Source of the DNA: Cryobacterium sp. PAMC25264
GTDB lineage: Bacteria; Actinomycetota; Actinomycetes; Actinomycetales; Microbacteriaceae
Direction: 5' to 3'
DNA: 64,000 nt
Assembly: GCF_019443325.1 (NCBI RefSeq)
Contig: NZ_CP080383.1
Location: 2,046,001 to 2,110,000, forward strand
Shown: positions 40,596-50,384 of the stretch, piece by piece
How positions within the stretch are numbered: the first letter of the stretch is position 1
How the letters are laid out: each line of letters starts with the position of its first letter
Notes under the pieces: model-generated
The model's input: only the letters and a program-made list of their open reading frames with translations
What the model was told of the DNA's origin: nothing
The model's database searches: none
Position numbers and translations under genes: made by a program

Positions 40596-41702
40596 CTATT
40601 CGGTGGGGGTTTTCCGCCAGCGGATGCCCGCGGCGATGAATCCGTCGAGGTCGCCGTCGAACACGTTGGAGGGGTTGTTGACCTCGTACTCCGTGCGCAG
40701 ATCCTTGACCATTTGGTACGGCGCGAGCACGTAGCTGCGCATCTGGTCACCCCAGCTGGCGGTGATGATGCCGGCGAACTCCTTCTTCGTGGCCGCTTCC
40801 TGCTCACGCTGCAGAAGCAGCAACCGGGAGGCCAGCACGCGCATGGCCGCGGCGCGGTTCTGGATCTGGCTCTTCTCGTTCTGGCAGCTCACCACCAGGC
40901 CCGTGGGCAGGTGAGTGATGCGCACGGCGGAGTCGGTGGTGTTGACCGACTGGCCGCCGGGGCCGCTGGAGCGGAACACGTCGACCCGGATGTCGTTGTC
41001 GGGAATCTCGACCGCTTCGGCCTGCTCGATCAGCGGCACGACCTCGACAGCGGCGAAGGAGGTCTGGCGCTTGCCCGCGGAGTTGAACGGGCTCATCCGC
41101 ACCAGGCGGTGCGTGCCGGCCTCAACGCTCAGGGTCCCGAAGGCATACGGGGCATTGACCTCGAAGGTCGCCGACTTGATGCCGGCCTCTTCCGCGTAGC
41201 TCACGTCGAGAACGTTGGTGGTGTAGTTGTGTTGCTCGGCCCAGCGCAGGTACATGCGCAGCAGCATCTCGGCGAAGTCGGCGGCATCGACGCCGCCGGC
41301 GCCGGCCCGGATGGTGATCACGGCGGGGTTCGGATCGAACTCGCCGTTCAGCAGCGTCTGCACCTCGAGGTCGCCGAGCACCTTCTTGACGCTCTCCAGC
41401 TCGGCCGTGGCCTCGTCCGCTGACTCCTGGTCGCCCTCGGCGTTGGCCAGCTCCACGAGCACCTCGAGGTCGTCCAGACGGCTCTCGATGCTCTCAATGC
41501 GCTTGAGCTCACTCTGACGGTGGCTCAGGTCGCTGGTCACCTTCTGAGCGTGCTCGGAGTCGTTCCAGAGGTCGGGCGCGCCCGCCTCGTCGTTCAGCTC
41601 GGCAATGTCCAGACGTAGCCGGTCGATGTCGATCACCGACCGGATGTCGTCGAACGTGGCCCGCAGCGCGGCGATCTGCTCAGAGAAGTCCAGCTCAATC
41701 AT
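40596..41702 (-). CDS. prfB: Peptide chain release factor 2
   Basis: 368 aa. The stop-codon recognition tripeptide is SPF (204-206), the RF2 form that reads UGA and UAA, and the GGQ catalytic motif is at 249-251 ([10 protein letters not shown]). The reading frame is continuous: there is no in-frame early UGA and no programmed +1 frameshift as in enterobacterial prfB. A TAGGCT lies 10 nt upstream of the ATG, which allows only a very short leader. First gene of the prfB-ftsE-ftsX-smpB neighbourhood. Confidence 0.96.
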   Translation of the reverse strand: MIELDFSEQIAALRATFDDIRSVIDIDRLRLDIAELNDEAGAPDLWNDSEHAQKVTSDLSHRQSELKRIESIESRLDDLEVLVELANAEGDQESADEATAELESVKKVLGDLEVQTLLNGEFDPNPAVITIRAGAGGVDAADFAEMLLRMYLRWAEQHNYTTNVLDVSYAEEAGIKSATFEVNAPYAFGTLSVEAGTHRLVRMSPFNSAGKRQTSFAAVEVVPLIEQAEAVEIPDNDIRVDVFRSSGPGGQSVNTTDSAVRITHLPTGLVVSCQNEKSQIQNRAAAMRVLASRLLLLQREQEAATKKEFAGIITASWGDQMRSYVLAPYQMVKDLRTEYEVNNPSNVFDGDLDGFIAAGIRWRKTPTE

Positions 41703-41730
41703 TGTGGAATCCAGCCTACCGGGCGAGAGG

Positions 41731-41746
41731 TAGCATCGAACGGATG
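41731..41746 (+). promoter_or_regulatory. Leaderless promoter of the MFS gene
   Basis: TAGCAT at 41731-41736, 7-nt gap, ATG at 41744. Confidence 0.55.
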
Positions 41747-43018
41747 AGTACCGAGCGCCCCTTCAGCCTGCGGGGGGTGGCCCTCGCAGCGTTTCTACCC
41801 ACGATGCTCTTCTCGATCGGTGAGGGCGCGATGATTCCCCTCATTCCCCTGGTGGCGGACAGTCTCGGCGCCTCCCTCGCCTTCGCGGGCTTCATCGCGG
41901 CCATGGTGATGGTGGGCGAACTCGCCGGAGATATCCCCAGCGGCGCCGTCGTCTCGCGTTTCGGCGAGCGGAACTCCATGATCGGCGCATCGCTGCTGGC
42001 GATCATGGCCGTGCTGGTCTGCATCATCGCGCCCAACCCCCTCGTGTTGGCCGCAGGCATCTTCCTCATCGGCCTGGCCACGGCGGTCTTCGCGCTCGCG
42101 AGGCACGCCTTCATGACCAGCTACGTTCCGGTGGCCTACCGGGCCAGGGCCCTCTCCACCCTCGGCGGCGTCTTCCGCGCCGGCTGGTTCGTGGGCCCGT
42201 TCATCGCGGCCGGCGTCATCCAGCTCACCGGAAGCACCAGCGCTGTTTTCTGGGTATTCATCGTCTGCTGCCTGGCGGCGGCCGTGGTGCTGTTGCTACT
42301 GCCGGATCCTTCGAGCACCTTCGCCAGCGCCGCGCCCGGAGCGCAACCCGGCACCGCCGTCCGCACCGCCGGCGAGGACGAGGCAGCGGCGGAGACCACC
42401 GGCCTGTTCGGCACCATCTGGCGGTACCGCGGCGTGCTGCTGCGACTCGGCACCGGCGCGGGCCTCGTCGGCGCGATGCGCGCCACCCGCACGGTGATGC
42501 TGCCCCTCTGGGCGGTCAGCATCGGCATCAACGAGCCGGACACGGCCCTGATCATCGGCATCGCCGGCGGTATCGATTTCGCCCTGTTCTACGCCAGCGG
42601 CCAGATCATGGACCGGTTCGGCCGCATGTGGACCGCCATCCCGTCGATGATCGGGCTCGGCATCGGCATGCTCGCCCTCTCCGTCACCCACGACCTGCCC
42701 GACAACGTGCAGTGGTTCATCGCCGTGGCGATGTTCCTCTCACTGGCCAACGGCATCGGCAGCGGCCTGCTGATGACCCTGGGCGCCGACCTGGCACCGC
42801 CCACCGGCCCCGCGCCGTTCCTGGGCGCCTGGCGCTTCACGGCCGATTTCGGTAGCGCCGCCGCCCCCCTGGCCGTCGCCGGCATGACTGCGGTGTTGTC
42901 CCTGTCGGTGGCCAGTGGTGTCATGGGCGTCGTGGGGCTCCTCGGCGCCGGGGTGCTCTGGCGCTACATTCCCCGGTACGCACCACGCCATCCCCGCGTA
43001 CCCCTGCGAGAGAATTAA
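41744..43018 (+). CDS. Major facilitator superfamily transporter
   Basis: 424 aa with about twelve membrane helices. The first-half loop 2-3 motif is [14 protein letters not shown], and the equivalent in the second half is [12 protein letters not shown]. The central loop (~195-220) is Ala/Glu-rich. The type is that of small drug or metabolite exporters (DHA-like), but no substrate-specific sequence is visible. The ATG follows a leaderless promoter; the frame extends upstream to 41702 inside the prfB start region. Confidence 0.85.
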   Translation: MSTERPFSLRGVALAAFLPTMLFSIGEGAMIPLIPLVADSLGASLAFAGFIAAMVMVGELAGDIPSGAVVSRFGERNSMIGASLLAIMAVLVCIIAPNPLVLAAGIFLIGLATAVFALARHAFMTSYVPVAYRARALSTLGGVFRAGWFVGPFIAAGVIQLTGSTSAVFWVFIVCCLAAAVVLLLLPDPSSTFASAAPGAQPGTAVRTAGEDEAAAETTGLFGTIWRYRGVLLRLGTGAGLVGAMRATRTVMLPLWAVSIGINEPDTALIIGIAGGIDFALFYASGQIMDRFGRMWTAIPSMIGLGIGMLALSVTHDLPDNVQWFIAVAMFLSLANGIGSGLLMTLGADLAPPTGPAPFLGAWRFTADFGSAAAPLAVAGMTAVLSLSVASGVMGVVGLLGAGVLWRYIPRYAPRHPRVPLREN

Positions 43019-43045
43019 GCCAGGCCGAAGAGAGAGTTGACTGTC

Positions 43046-43483
43046 ATGCCGCTGCACGGAGACTACGAGCCCAGCCCCGAGAAGTGGGTGCGCGACCAGG
43101 TCGAGCTGTACGAATCGTCCGGCGGCACCCAGGGCACCACCCTGCGCGGGATGCCCGTGATCGTGCTGAGCACCCTCGGCGCCAAGTCCGGCAAGATCCG
43201 CAAGGCTCCGCTCATGCGCGTCGAGCATGACGGCTGCTACGCCGCCGTCGCGTCCCTGGGCGGCAGCCCGAAGAACCCGGTCTGGTACGCCAACGTGGTC
43301 GCGCATCCGCTCGTCGAGGTGCAGGACGGGCCGGTCCGGCAGGACATGCGGGCACGGGAGATCACCGGCGAGGAGAAGGACCTGTGGTGGGACCGGGCCG
43401 TCGCGGCCTACCCGTCCTACGCCGACTACCAGACCAAGACCGACCGGGTGATCCCGGTCTTCCTGCTTGAGCCCGTCGCCTAG
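43046..43483 (+). CDS. Deazaflavin (F420)-dependent nitroreductase-family protein
   Basis: 145 aa from ATG 43046 (a TTG 9 nt earlier would sit on the GAGAGAG site). DDN/Rv3547-type motifs: [19 protein letters not shown] (~11-29), [39 protein letters not shown] (~33-71) and [17 protein letters not shown]. Proteins of this split-barrel family use cofactor F420. The stop shares one base with the GTG of the pentapeptide gene, so the two are cotranscribed. The physiological substrate is unknown. Confidence 0.88.
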   Translation: MPLHGDYEPSPEKWVRDQVELYESSGGTQGTTLRGMPVIVLSTLGAKSGKIRKAPLMRVEHDGCYAAVASLGGSPKNPVWYANVVAHPLVEVQDGPVRQDMRAREITGEEKDLWWDRAVAAYPSYADYQTKTDRVIPVFLLEPVA

Positions 43484-44139
43484 TGGCCCGCGTCACCAAG
43501 CGCGGCCCGCAGCTGGACCGGATCGTCCTGGAGAACCTGCTCGACAACGACGGTGCCCTCGTGGGCCGCGGCGACGACCGGGAGGCCGAGCGGTACACCC
43601 GGGTGGACTTCTCCGGCCGTGACTTCACCGGCACGGGCTTCACCGAGTGCGAACTGCACGCCGTAGATCTGAACACCACGGTGTTGCGCGGCACCAGCTG
43701 GGCGGAGTGCGTCGCCACGGAACTGCACGCCGCGGTGTTCAGCGCGCCCCGCTCCAGCTGGCGGGACGTGCGCATCGAACACTCCAGGCTCGGCTCGGTC
43801 GAGATGTACGAGGCGAACCTGCGCAGCGTGCAGATCGACGGCTCAAAGCTCGACTTCGTCAACCTGCGCAACGCCACCCTCACCGACGTGCTGATCAGCA
43901 ACTGCATCATCGACGAACTCGACATCTCGAGCGCCGTCGTGCAGCGGCTGGAGCTGCGGGACTGCCGGATCGGCACGCTCGACGTCGCCGGCGCCCGACT
44001 CACCGACGTCGATCTGCGATCGAGCGACTTCTCGGCCATCCACAGCCTGGAAGGACTCAAGGGAGCCACCATCGACGACGCCCAGCTCTCGCTGCTGGCA
44101 CCGCTGTTGGCGGCTCACCTCGGGATCCTGGTGGACTGA
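43483..44139 (+). CDS. Pentapeptide-repeat protein
   Basis: 218 aa, GTG start overlapping the previous stop by one base. From ~35 to ~190 the sequence follows a five-residue period with Leu/Phe or Val at the centre (DFSGR DFTGT GFTEC ELHAV DLNTT; later ANLRS VQIDG SKLDF VNLRN ATLTD VLISN), predicting a right-handed quadrilateral beta-helix. Some members (Qnr/MfpA) mimic DNA and protect gyrase, but this one is not distinctive enough to claim that. Function unknown. Confidence 0.8.
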   Translation: MARVTKRGPQLDRIVLENLLDNDGALVGRGDDREAERYTRVDFSGRDFTGTGFTECELHAVDLNTTVLRGTSWAECVATELHAAVFSAPRSSWRDVRIEHSRLGSVEMYEANLRSVQIDGSKLDFVNLRNATLTDVLISNCIIDELDISSAVVQRLELRDCRIGTLDVAGARLTDVDLRSSDFSAIHSLEGLKGATIDDAQLSLLAPLLAAHLGILVD

Positions 44140-44157
44140 ACCGGGAGGACTAGCGGA

Positions 44158-45210
44158 CTAGAGCCACTTCTCGGCGAGGTGCTCGGCCACGACCCGGCGG
44201 ATGGTACCGGTGCTGCCGCGTAGAACGATGGACTCGGTGCGGATCTTCGGGCCCATCTTGCGCACCCCGCCGACCAGTTGGCCGTCGGTGACGCCAGTGG
44301 CGACGAAGTAGGTGTTGTCACTGGTGACCAGGTCGTTCACGCCGAGGATCCGGTCGAGGTCATGCCCCGCGTCGATCGCCTTCTGGGCCTCGTCGTCATC
44401 CCTCGGGTGCAGTTTCGCCTGGATGAACCCACCGAGGGCCTTGAGCGCGCAGGCCGTGATGATGCCTTCAGGGGTACCGCCGATACCGACGCACATGTCG
44501 ATCCGGGTCTCGGTGATGGCCGCGTTAATGCCGCCGGCCACGTCGCCGTCGAGCATCAGTCGGGTCCCGGCCCCGGCCGTACGCACCTCCTCGATCAACT
44601 GCACGTGGCGGGGCCGGTCCAGGATTGCGACGGTCATGTCGGCCACATCCTTGCCCTTGGCCTTGGCGAGGGCGCGGATGTTCTCGCCGATGGGCCGGTG
44701 CAGGTCCACGACGCCGTGGCCCTCCCAACCGGTGACGATCTTGTCCATGTAGAACACGGCGCTCGGGTCGTACATGCTGCCGCGATCGGCCACAGCGATC
44801 ATGCTCAGCGCGTTCTGGCGGCCGTTGGCCGTCAGCGACGTGCCGTCGATCGGATCGACCGCGATATCGCACGAAGGACCGCGTCCGCTGCCGACGTGCT
44901 CACCATTAAACAGCATCGGGGCGTCGTCCTTCTCGCCTTCGCCGATGACGACGACACCGTCGAAATCAACCGTGCCGAGGAACTTGCGCATGGCGTCCAC
45001 GGCTGCGCCGTCGGCCGCGTTCTTGTCTCCCCGGCCGATGAAGGGCACGGCGCGGATGGCTGCGGCCTCGGTGGCACGCACCAACTCCATGCCCAGGCTG
45101 CGGTCGGGGTGCAGGTACAGCGAAGCGTGTTCGGTATTCACCATGGGTGGTTGTCCTTCGAGATCGTATGTGGGTTGCTGAGGGACCGGGCCGGAATCCT
45201 TCTCCGGCAC
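44158..45210 (-). CDS. glpX: Fructose-1,6-bisphosphatase, class II
   Basis: 350 aa. Metal/phosphate motifs GEGEKDDAPML (~90-100) and DIAVDPIDGTSL (~115-126) identify the GlpX class, as do VVDLHRPIG and GIGGTPEGIITACALKALGG. Gluconeogenic step from fructose-1,6-bisphosphate to fructose-6-phosphate. The GTG at 45208-45210 is 6 nt behind a TAAGCT box, and the divergent neighbour is the class II aldolase, so the two facing steps of gluconeogenesis share a short intergenic region. Confidence 0.95.
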   Translation of the reverse strand: MPEKDSGPVPQQPTYDLEGQPPMVNTEHASLYLHPDRSLGMELVRATEAAAIRAVPFIGRGDKNAADGAAVDAMRKFLGTVDFDGVVVIGEGEKDDAPMLFNGEHVGSGRGPSCDIAVDPIDGTSLTANGRQNALSMIAVADRGSMYDPSAVFYMDKIVTGWEGHGVVDLHRPIGENIRALAKAKGKDVADMTVAILDRPRHVQLIEEVRTAGAGTRLMLDGDVAGGINAAITETRIDMCVGIGGTPEGIITACALKALGGFIQAKLHPRDDDEAQKAIDAGHDLDRILGVNDLVTSDNTYFVATGVTDGQLVGGVRKMGPKIRTESIVLRGSTGTIRRVVAEHLAEKWL

Positions 45211-45222
45211 GGGCCTAGCTTA
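45208..45222 (-). promoter_or_regulatory. Leaderless promoter of glpX
   Basis: On the minus strand TAAGCT at 45222-45217, 6-nt gap, GTG at 45210. Confidence 0.6.
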
Positions 45223-45287
45223 CCCAGCGCCTGTGCAGCGGGACCTTATACCCGCAGGGACCAGAGCGGCCACACATCTGCCCTCGC

Positions 45288-45293
45288 TAGACT
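45288..45293 (+). promoter_or_regulatory. -10 box of fba
   Basis: TAGACT, about 30 nt before a GAGGAGA-preceded ATG; unlike its neighbours this gene would have a normal short leader. Confidence 0.4.
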
Positions 45294-45328
45294 TGGCGGA
45301 CAATCCCGCTCATTTTCGAGGAGACGCA

Positions 45329-46354
45329 ATGCCCATCGCAACCCCAGACCAATACGCCGAGATGCTGAACAAGGCCAAGTCGAAGGGGTTCGCGTACCCC
45401 GCATTCAACGTCTCCTCCTCGCAGTCGATCAACGCCGTCCTCCAGGGCCTGACCGAAGCCGGTTCCGACGGCATCATCCAGGTCACGACCGGTGGCGCCG
45501 ACTACTTCGCCGGCCACACCGTCAAGAACCGCGCCGCCGGCGCTCTGGCCTTCGCCAAGTTCGCGCACGTCGTCGCCGAGAACTACCCGGTCACGGTGGC
45601 CCTGCACACCGACCACTGCCCCAAGGGCGCCCTGGACGACTTCGTCCTCCCCCTCATCTCGGCTTCCGAGACCGCCGTCGCCGACGGCTTCAACCCGATC
45701 TTCCAGTCCCACATGTGGGACGGCTCGGCCATCGCCCTCGACGAGAACCTCGAGATCGCGAAGACCATCATCAAGCGCACCCAGGCGATCAACGCCATCC
45801 TCGAGGTCGAGATCGGCGCCGTCGGCGGCGAAGAAGACGGCGTTGAGGGCGACATCAACGACAACCTGTACACGACCTTCGACGACACCGTCAAGATGAT
45901 CGAGGCCCTCGGCCTCGGCGACCAGGGCCGCTACATGGCCGCGCTCACCTTCGGCAACGTGCACGGCGTCTACAAGCCCGGCAACGTGAAACTGCGCCCC
46001 GAGCTCCTGAAGGAGATCCAGGAGAGCGTCGCCGCCAAGTACGGCACCAGCGCACTCCCCCTCGACCTCGTCTTCCACGGCGGCTCCGGCTCGACCGATG
46101 CCGAGATCGCTGAGGCCGTGAAGAACGGTGTTGTGAAGATGAATGTCGACACCGACACCCAGTACGCGTTCACGCGCGCCATCGCCGACTACATGCTGAA
46201 GAACTACGACGGCGTGCTCAAGGTCGACGGTGAAGTGGGCAACAAGAAGCTCTACGACCCGCGCGCCTGGGGCAAGGTCGCCGAGACGGCCATGGCCGCC
46301 CGCGTCGCCCAGGCTACGCGTCAGCTCGGCTCCGCCGGCCACTCCAACAGCTAG
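45329..46354 (+). CDS. fba: Fructose-bisphosphate aldolase, class II
   Basis: 341 aa from ATG at 45329 with GAGGAGA before it. Class II motifs: YPAFNVSSSQSINAVLQGLTEAGSDGIIQ, zinc ligand HTDHCPKG (~93-100), EIGAVGGEEDGVE (~165-177), LTFGNVHGVYKPGNVKL and VFHGGSGSTDAEIAEAVKNGVVKMNVDTDTQ. Cleaves or forms fructose-1,6-bisphosphate in glycolysis and gluconeogenesis. Confidence 0.96.
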   Translation: MPIATPDQYAEMLNKAKSKGFAYPAFNVSSSQSINAVLQGLTEAGSDGIIQVTTGGADYFAGHTVKNRAAGALAFAKFAHVVAENYPVTVALHTDHCPKGALDDFVLPLISASETAVADGFNPIFQSHMWDGSAIALDENLEIAKTIIKRTQAINAILEVEIGAVGGEEDGVEGDINDNLYTTFDDTVKMIEALGLGDQGRYMAALTFGNVHGVYKPGNVKLRPELLKEIQESVAAKYGTSALPLDLVFHGGSGSTDAEIAEAVKNGVVKMNVDTDTQYAFTRAIADYMLKNYDGVLKVDGEVGNKKLYDPRAWGKVAETAMAARVAQATRQLGSAGHSNS

Positions 46355-46375
46355 ACCGATAGACAGACCAACTGG

Positions 46376-46990
46376 ATGACGATGGCAGAGAACACCGGGA
46401 CCCCGGCTCCCCACGACCAGGCGGCGACCCCGCCTGCCGACTACCGGCCCCGGCCCCGCTACGGCGAGCTGGCTCCGGAGGGCTGGACCTGGTCCCCGCC
46501 GCAGGATGCTTCGGCGCCCGCGGCCCCTGCCGCGTCTGAATCCGGGTCTGACACGATGGTTTCCGCTCCGGGAACTGTCTTGGCTCCATCGGTGGCGCAG
46601 GGATCGGCTGAGAAGCCGGTCCCCGCACCACCCGGGTGGGACCGGCCGGTGACCCTCGGGTTGCTGATCCTGGGTCTCCTGGCGACCTTCGTCACCATCG
46701 CAGTGCTGGACGCCCTGCCCCAGGCCGTGCAGATGTTGTACACGCAGGAGGGTCTGGGTGATTACTCGCCGGCCCCGATCGTGGCGACGCTGATCACCGC
46801 GGGCAGCATCAGCCAGGCCATCGTTTGGCTGGTCACCGCTGCGGTGAGCATCCTGCTGCTGGTTCGCTCCCGGCGGGCGTTCTACCTGCCGCTGATCGGC
46901 GGGGTCGTGGCCTTCGTGCTGATCTTCGTGTTCATGACGATCATCGTGGGCAGCGATTCCACCCTGATCGACTTCTACAGCCGCCCGTAA
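46376..46990 (+). CDS. Membrane protein with disordered N-terminus (DUF6264-like)
   Basis: 204 aa. The first ~85 residues are Pro/Ala/Ser-rich with the phrase YRPRPRYGELAPEGWTW, then about four membrane segments (~90-112, ~132-155, ~158-175, ~180-198). The PRPRYGE phrase reminds me of DUF6264 proteins of Microbacteriaceae; this is a resemblance, not a firm assignment. It starts 21 nt after fba and ends at a strong terminator, so it may be read through from fba. Function unknown. Confidence 0.6.
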   Translation: MTMAENTGTPAPHDQAATPPADYRPRPRYGELAPEGWTWSPPQDASAPAAPAASESGSDTMVSAPGTVLAPSVAQGSAEKPVPAPPGWDRPVTLGLLILGLLATFVTIAVLDALPQAVQMLYTQEGLGDYSPAPIVATLITAGSISQAIVWLVTAAVSILLLVRSRRAFYLPLIGGVVAFVLIFVFMTIIVGSDSTLIDFYSRP

Positions 46991-47009
46991 GGCGGCTGCG
47001 CCGGGCAGC

Positions 47010-47043
47010 GAACGGGCGGCTCCGCATGCGGAACCGCCCGTTC
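47010..47043. terminator. Bidirectional terminator between convergent genes
   Basis: GAACGGGCGG-(T)CCGC and its complement form a stem of about 15 bp with a CAT loop, between the 46376 gene and ispH. Confidence 0.8.
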
Positions 47044-47056
47044 TGTGTATCCGGTG

Positions 47057-48136
47057 TTACTCGGTGCGGTCCACACGGCCGCCCAGCGCGCGGGCGTCGG
47101 TGTTGCCGGCCAGGTCCTTGCGCAGCTCCTTGGGCAGCGAGAACAGGAGGTCTTCCTCCGCCGTCTTGATCTGCTCCACGTCGCCGTAGCCGGCGCCGGC
47201 CAGGTCGCGCAGCAGCTCGTCCACGAGCTCCTCGGGCACGGAAGCGCCGCTGGTCACGCCGACGGTGTTCACCCCGTCAAGCCATTCCTGCTTCACTTCG
47301 CTGGCGTAGTCCACGCGGTAGGCGGCCTTGGCCCCATACTCCAGGGCTACCTCCACCAGACGTACCGAGTTGGACGAGTTCGCCGAGCCCACCACGATCA
47401 CCAGGTCGGAGTCGCGGGCGACCTTCTTGATGGCCACCTGACGGTTCTGGGTGGCGTAGCAGATGTCGTCGCTGGGCGGATCCTGCAGGTTGGGGAACCG
47501 TGCCCGCAGGCGGCGCACCGTCTCCATGGTCTCGTCCACGCTGAGCGTGGTCTGGGACAGCCAGACGACCTTGTTCGGGTCGCGGACCGTAATGGTGTCG
47601 GCCTCATCGGGGCTGCCGACCAGGGTCGTGTGCTCCGGCGCCTCTCCGGCGGTGCCCTCGACCTCTTCGTGGCCTTCGTGGCCGATCAGCAAGATCTCGA
47701 AGTCGTCCCTGGCGAAGCGCACGGCCTCGCGGTGCACCTTGGTGACCAGCGGGCAGGTGGCGTCGATGGCGGCAAGGCCCCGCGCGGCGGCGGCATTGAC
47801 GACGGCCGGAGACACACCGTGGGCGCTGAAGACGATGTGCGATCCGGTGGGAACCTCATCGACTTCTTCGACGAAGATGGCGCCCTTCTTCTCGAGCTCG
47901 CTCACCACGTGGGTGTTGTGCACGATCTGCTTCCGCACGTAGACGGGGGCGCCGTACAACTCGAGTGCCTTCTCCACGGCGATGACGGCGCGGTCCACGC
48001 CGGCACAGTAGCCGCGCGGGGCTGCCAACAGCACCCGTTTCAGCCCATCCACCGGGGTATCCTTGAGCCTGTTGGCGAGGCTCGGAATTCTGGGCATGCC
48101 AAGGCCGATCACGGGCTTTTCTGTACTGATGCTCAC
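47057..48136 (-). CDS. ispH: 4-hydroxy-3-methylbut-2-enyl diphosphate reductase
   Basis: 359 aa from GTG at 48134-48136, picked because TAGACT lies 6 nt upstream; another GTG at 48142 would overlap that box. The three [4Fe-4S] cysteines are in [23 protein letters not shown] and [23 protein letters not shown] and [15 protein letters not shown] are also typical. Last step of the MEP pathway, giving IPP and DMAPP, the building blocks later used by uppS in this window. Confidence 0.95.
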   Translation of the reverse strand: MSISTEKPVIGLGMPRIPSLANRLKDTPVDGLKRVLLAAPRGYCAGVDRAVIAVEKALELYGAPVYVRKQIVHNTHVVSELEKKGAIFVEEVDEVPTGSHIVFSAHGVSPAVVNAAAARGLAAIDATCPLVTKVHREAVRFARDDFEILLIGHEGHEEVEGTAGEAPEHTTLVGSPDEADTITVRDPNKVVWLSQTTLSVDETMETVRRLRARFPNLQDPPSDDICYATQNRQVAIKKVARDSDLVIVVGSANSSNSVRLVEVALEYGAKAAYRVDYASEVKQEWLDGVNTVGVTSGASVPEELVDELLRDLAGAGYGDVEQIKTAEEDLLFSLPKELRKDLAGNTDARALGGRVDRTE

Positions 48137-48148
48137 TCGCACAGTCTA
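48134..48148 (-). promoter_or_regulatory. Leaderless promoter of ispH
   Basis: Minus strand: TAGACT at 48148-48143, 6-nt gap, GTG at 48136. Confidence 0.55.
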
Positions 48149-48210
48149 CGCGAGAGCGTCTGCGGAGTCCGTGAGAGCGAAATCCCCGCCGCCCGAGAGA
48201 ACGAGAGCCG

Positions 48211-49437
48211 ATGAACGCCGTCACGATACCCGCCGTGGGCGACCAGCCGCCCACCGTCGACGCTCCGTGGCCGGTCGCCGTGCTGTCCAACAAGATCCGT
48301 GGCTATATCGAACGCCTTGGCACTGCCTGGGTGGAAGGCGAGATCGTGCAGTGGGGCGCCAGCGGCGGTAACGTCTACGGCAAGCTCAAGGACCTCACCA
48401 TCGACGCCACCGTGAGTTTCACTCTCTGGTCGTCGGTGAAGGCGCGGCTGACCAACGACTTCAAACAGGGCGACCGCGTGATTGCCCTCGTCAAGCCCAA
48501 CTACTGGGTCAAGGGCGGCACCCTCACCATGCAGGTCTACGAGCTGCGCCACGTGGGCCTGGGCGACCTGCTCGAACGCCTCGAGCGGCTGCGCGCCCAG
48601 CTCACGTCCGAGGGCCTCTTCGACCGGTCCCGCAAACGCCCGCTGCCATTCCTGCCGCACCGCATCGGACTGGTCACCGGCAAGGACTCCGACGCCGAGA
48701 AGGACGTCCTGCGCAACGCCCAACTGCGCTGGCCGGCCGTGGACTTCCGGGTCGTGCACGCCGCCGTGCAGGGCGACCGCATGGTTGCGGAGGTCACGGC
48801 GGCCATCCTGCAACTGGATGCCGACCCCGAGGTCGACGTCATCATCGTCGCCCGCGGCGGCGGTGACTTCCAGAACCTGCTCGGTTTCAGCGACGAGGGG
48901 CTCGTTCGAGCCGTCGCCGGGTGCACCACCCCCGTGGTGAGCGCCATCGGGCACGAGGCCGACAGGCCGCTGCTCGACGACGTCGCGGACCTCCGCGCCT
49001 CCACCCCCACCGATGCCGCCAAACGCGTCGTTCCGGATGTCTCCGACGAGCTGAACCGCGTCCAGCAGGCCCGGGCGCGCCTGAGCAGCCGGCTCACCGG
49101 CATCCTGTCCACCGAGGTCGACAGGCTCGGCCAGCTGCGCAGCCGCCCGGTGCTCACCGCCGCCGACTGGATCGTCGACACCCGCTCACAGGACCTCACC
49201 CGGTACGTCGCCCGGGGTGCAGAGCTCATGCACCGCACCCTCGAGCGGGCCGGCGCCGGCGTCGTCGAGCTCCGCTCCCAGCTGCGCGCGCTCTCCCCGC
49301 AGGGAACCCTGGACCGCGGTTACGCCATCGTGCAGCTCCCAGGCGGCCAGGTGCTGCGCACAAGCGACCAGGCGCCGGCCGGCACCGAATTGCACATCAC
49401 GGCGGGCGTCGGAACCGTGGACGCGGTGGCGAAATAG
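48211..49437 (+). CDS. xseA: Exodeoxyribonuclease VII large subunit
   Basis: 408 aa. OB-fold N-terminus (~15-115: [38 protein letters not shown]), then the catalytic part with [67 protein letters not shown], and a C-terminal [11 protein letters not shown]. Degrades single-stranded DNA together with XseB, whose gene follows immediately. The gene is divergent from ispH, as in many actinobacteria. Confidence 0.95.
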   Translation: MNAVTIPAVGDQPPTVDAPWPVAVLSNKIRGYIERLGTAWVEGEIVQWGASGGNVYGKLKDLTIDATVSFTLWSSVKARLTNDFKQGDRVIALVKPNYWVKGGTLTMQVYELRHVGLGDLLERLERLRAQLTSEGLFDRSRKRPLPFLPHRIGLVTGKDSDAEKDVLRNAQLRWPAVDFRVVHAAVQGDRMVAEVTAAILQLDADPEVDVIIVARGGGDFQNLLGFSDEGLVRAVAGCTTPVVSAIGHEADRPLLDDVADLRASTPTDAAKRVVPDVSDELNRVQQARARLSSRLTGILSTEVDRLGQLRSRPVLTAADWIVDTRSQDLTRYVARGAELMHRTLERAGAGVVELRSQLRALSPQGTLDRGYAIVQLPGGQVLRTSDQAPAGTELHITAGVGTVDAVAK

Positions 49438-49450
49438 AATGGCTGACATG
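49435..49450 (+). promoter_or_regulatory. Leaderless promoter of xseB overlapping the xseA stop
   Basis: TAGAAT at 49435-49440 includes the xseA stop codon; 7-nt gap, ATG at 49448. Confidence 0.45.
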
Positions 49451-49696
49451 ACTTCGCCCGCTTCCACCCCCACCTCCGCCCCCGGCGACATGCCCACTGT
49501 CGATTCGCTCAGCTACGAGCAGGCCAGGGACGAGCTGATCCGGGTGGTCTCGGTGCTCGAACAGGGCGGAACCACCCTCGAGGAGTCCCTCGCGCTCTGG
49601 GAACGCGGCGAGGCCCTCGCCACCCGCTGCGAGGAATGGCTGATCGGAGCCAAGGCTCGCCTGGACGCCGCCCGCGGAGCGGCCGCCGCGGAATGA
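49448..49696 (+). CDS. xseB: Exodeoxyribonuclease VII small subunit
   Basis: 82 aa. XseB domain at ~19-75 ([45 protein letters not shown]). ATG at 49439 in the same frame would overlap a TAGAAT box, so 49448 is preferred. Ends with ATGA overlap to the DUF4245 gene. Confidence 0.92.
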   Translation: MTSPASTPTSAPGDMPTVDSLSYEQARDELIRVVSVLEQGGTTLEESLALWERGEALATRCEEWLIGAKARLDAARGAAAAE

Positions 49697-50384
49697 GCCG
49701 CACCCCCCGAACCCCCCGTCCGGCTCGCGCACCGCGGGTCGTCGCGGAGCTTGGCCGGCCGGAGACCGCCGAAGAGCGCGCCACGCGCCTCGCCACGAAT
49801 TCGCGCAACTACCGGTCGCGGAAGACCATCAACAACCTGGTCTTCTCCCTGTTGGCGACCGTGGGCGCCGTCATCGTGCTCGTGCTCATAGTTCCGCGCA
49901 GCGACACCCCGCTCGACCGCGCGGTGGACTACACCGCGGTCGCCGAGCAGGTGCAACGGGGTGTCGACGAGCCGCTCGTCTCCCCCGCCCTGCCTCCGGG
50001 CTTCAGCGCCAACGCCGCCGAGTGGCGCGCCGGTGGCAGCGACGGCGTGTCCAGCTGGTACATCGGGCTGATCACGCCCCGGAACGAGTTCATCGCGCTC
50101 ACCCAGGCCGTCAACGCGAATCCCACCTGGCTCGCCGAGCAGCTCAAGAAGGTCACCCCCTCCGATACGATCACCATCGATGACGTGCAGTGGGACGTCT
50201 ACCGCAACCCGCGCCGGCCGCCGACCAGGGCAACTTCGAGTCGGCCCTCGTCACCGAGGCCGGCGACAGCACCTACCTGCTCGTGGGCACCGCCGATGAC
50301 GACGAACTCGCCGTGGTCGCCGGAGCACTGTCCGCACAGATCACCGCCAACCAGACCACCAACCAGTCAGGGGCCAGCCAATGA
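49693..50384 (+). pseudogene. DUF4245 membrane-anchored protein, one apparent frameshift
   Basis: ATG at 49693 overlaps the xseB stop. Frame 1 gives a basic N-terminus, one membrane segment (~52-72, INNLVFSLLATVGAVIVLVLIVP) and the DUF4245 domain through WDVYRNP. At about 50205-50215 (CAACCCGCGCC) a base is missing; the other frame then continues APAADQGNFESALVTEAGDSTYLLVGTADDDELAVVAGAL and stops at 50384, overlapping the carbonic anhydrase ATG. Adding one G gives one protein of about 230 aa with the family ending. Frame 1 as it stands would run on to 50877 with shadow sequence. Probably a sequencing error; DUF4245 function is unknown. Confidence 0.75.

Noticed and set aside
40596..41702. Programmed +1 frameshift in prfB
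   Set aside because: The gene is read in one frame from its start to the GGQ domain; no internal UGA with a Shine-Dalgarno-like stimulator.
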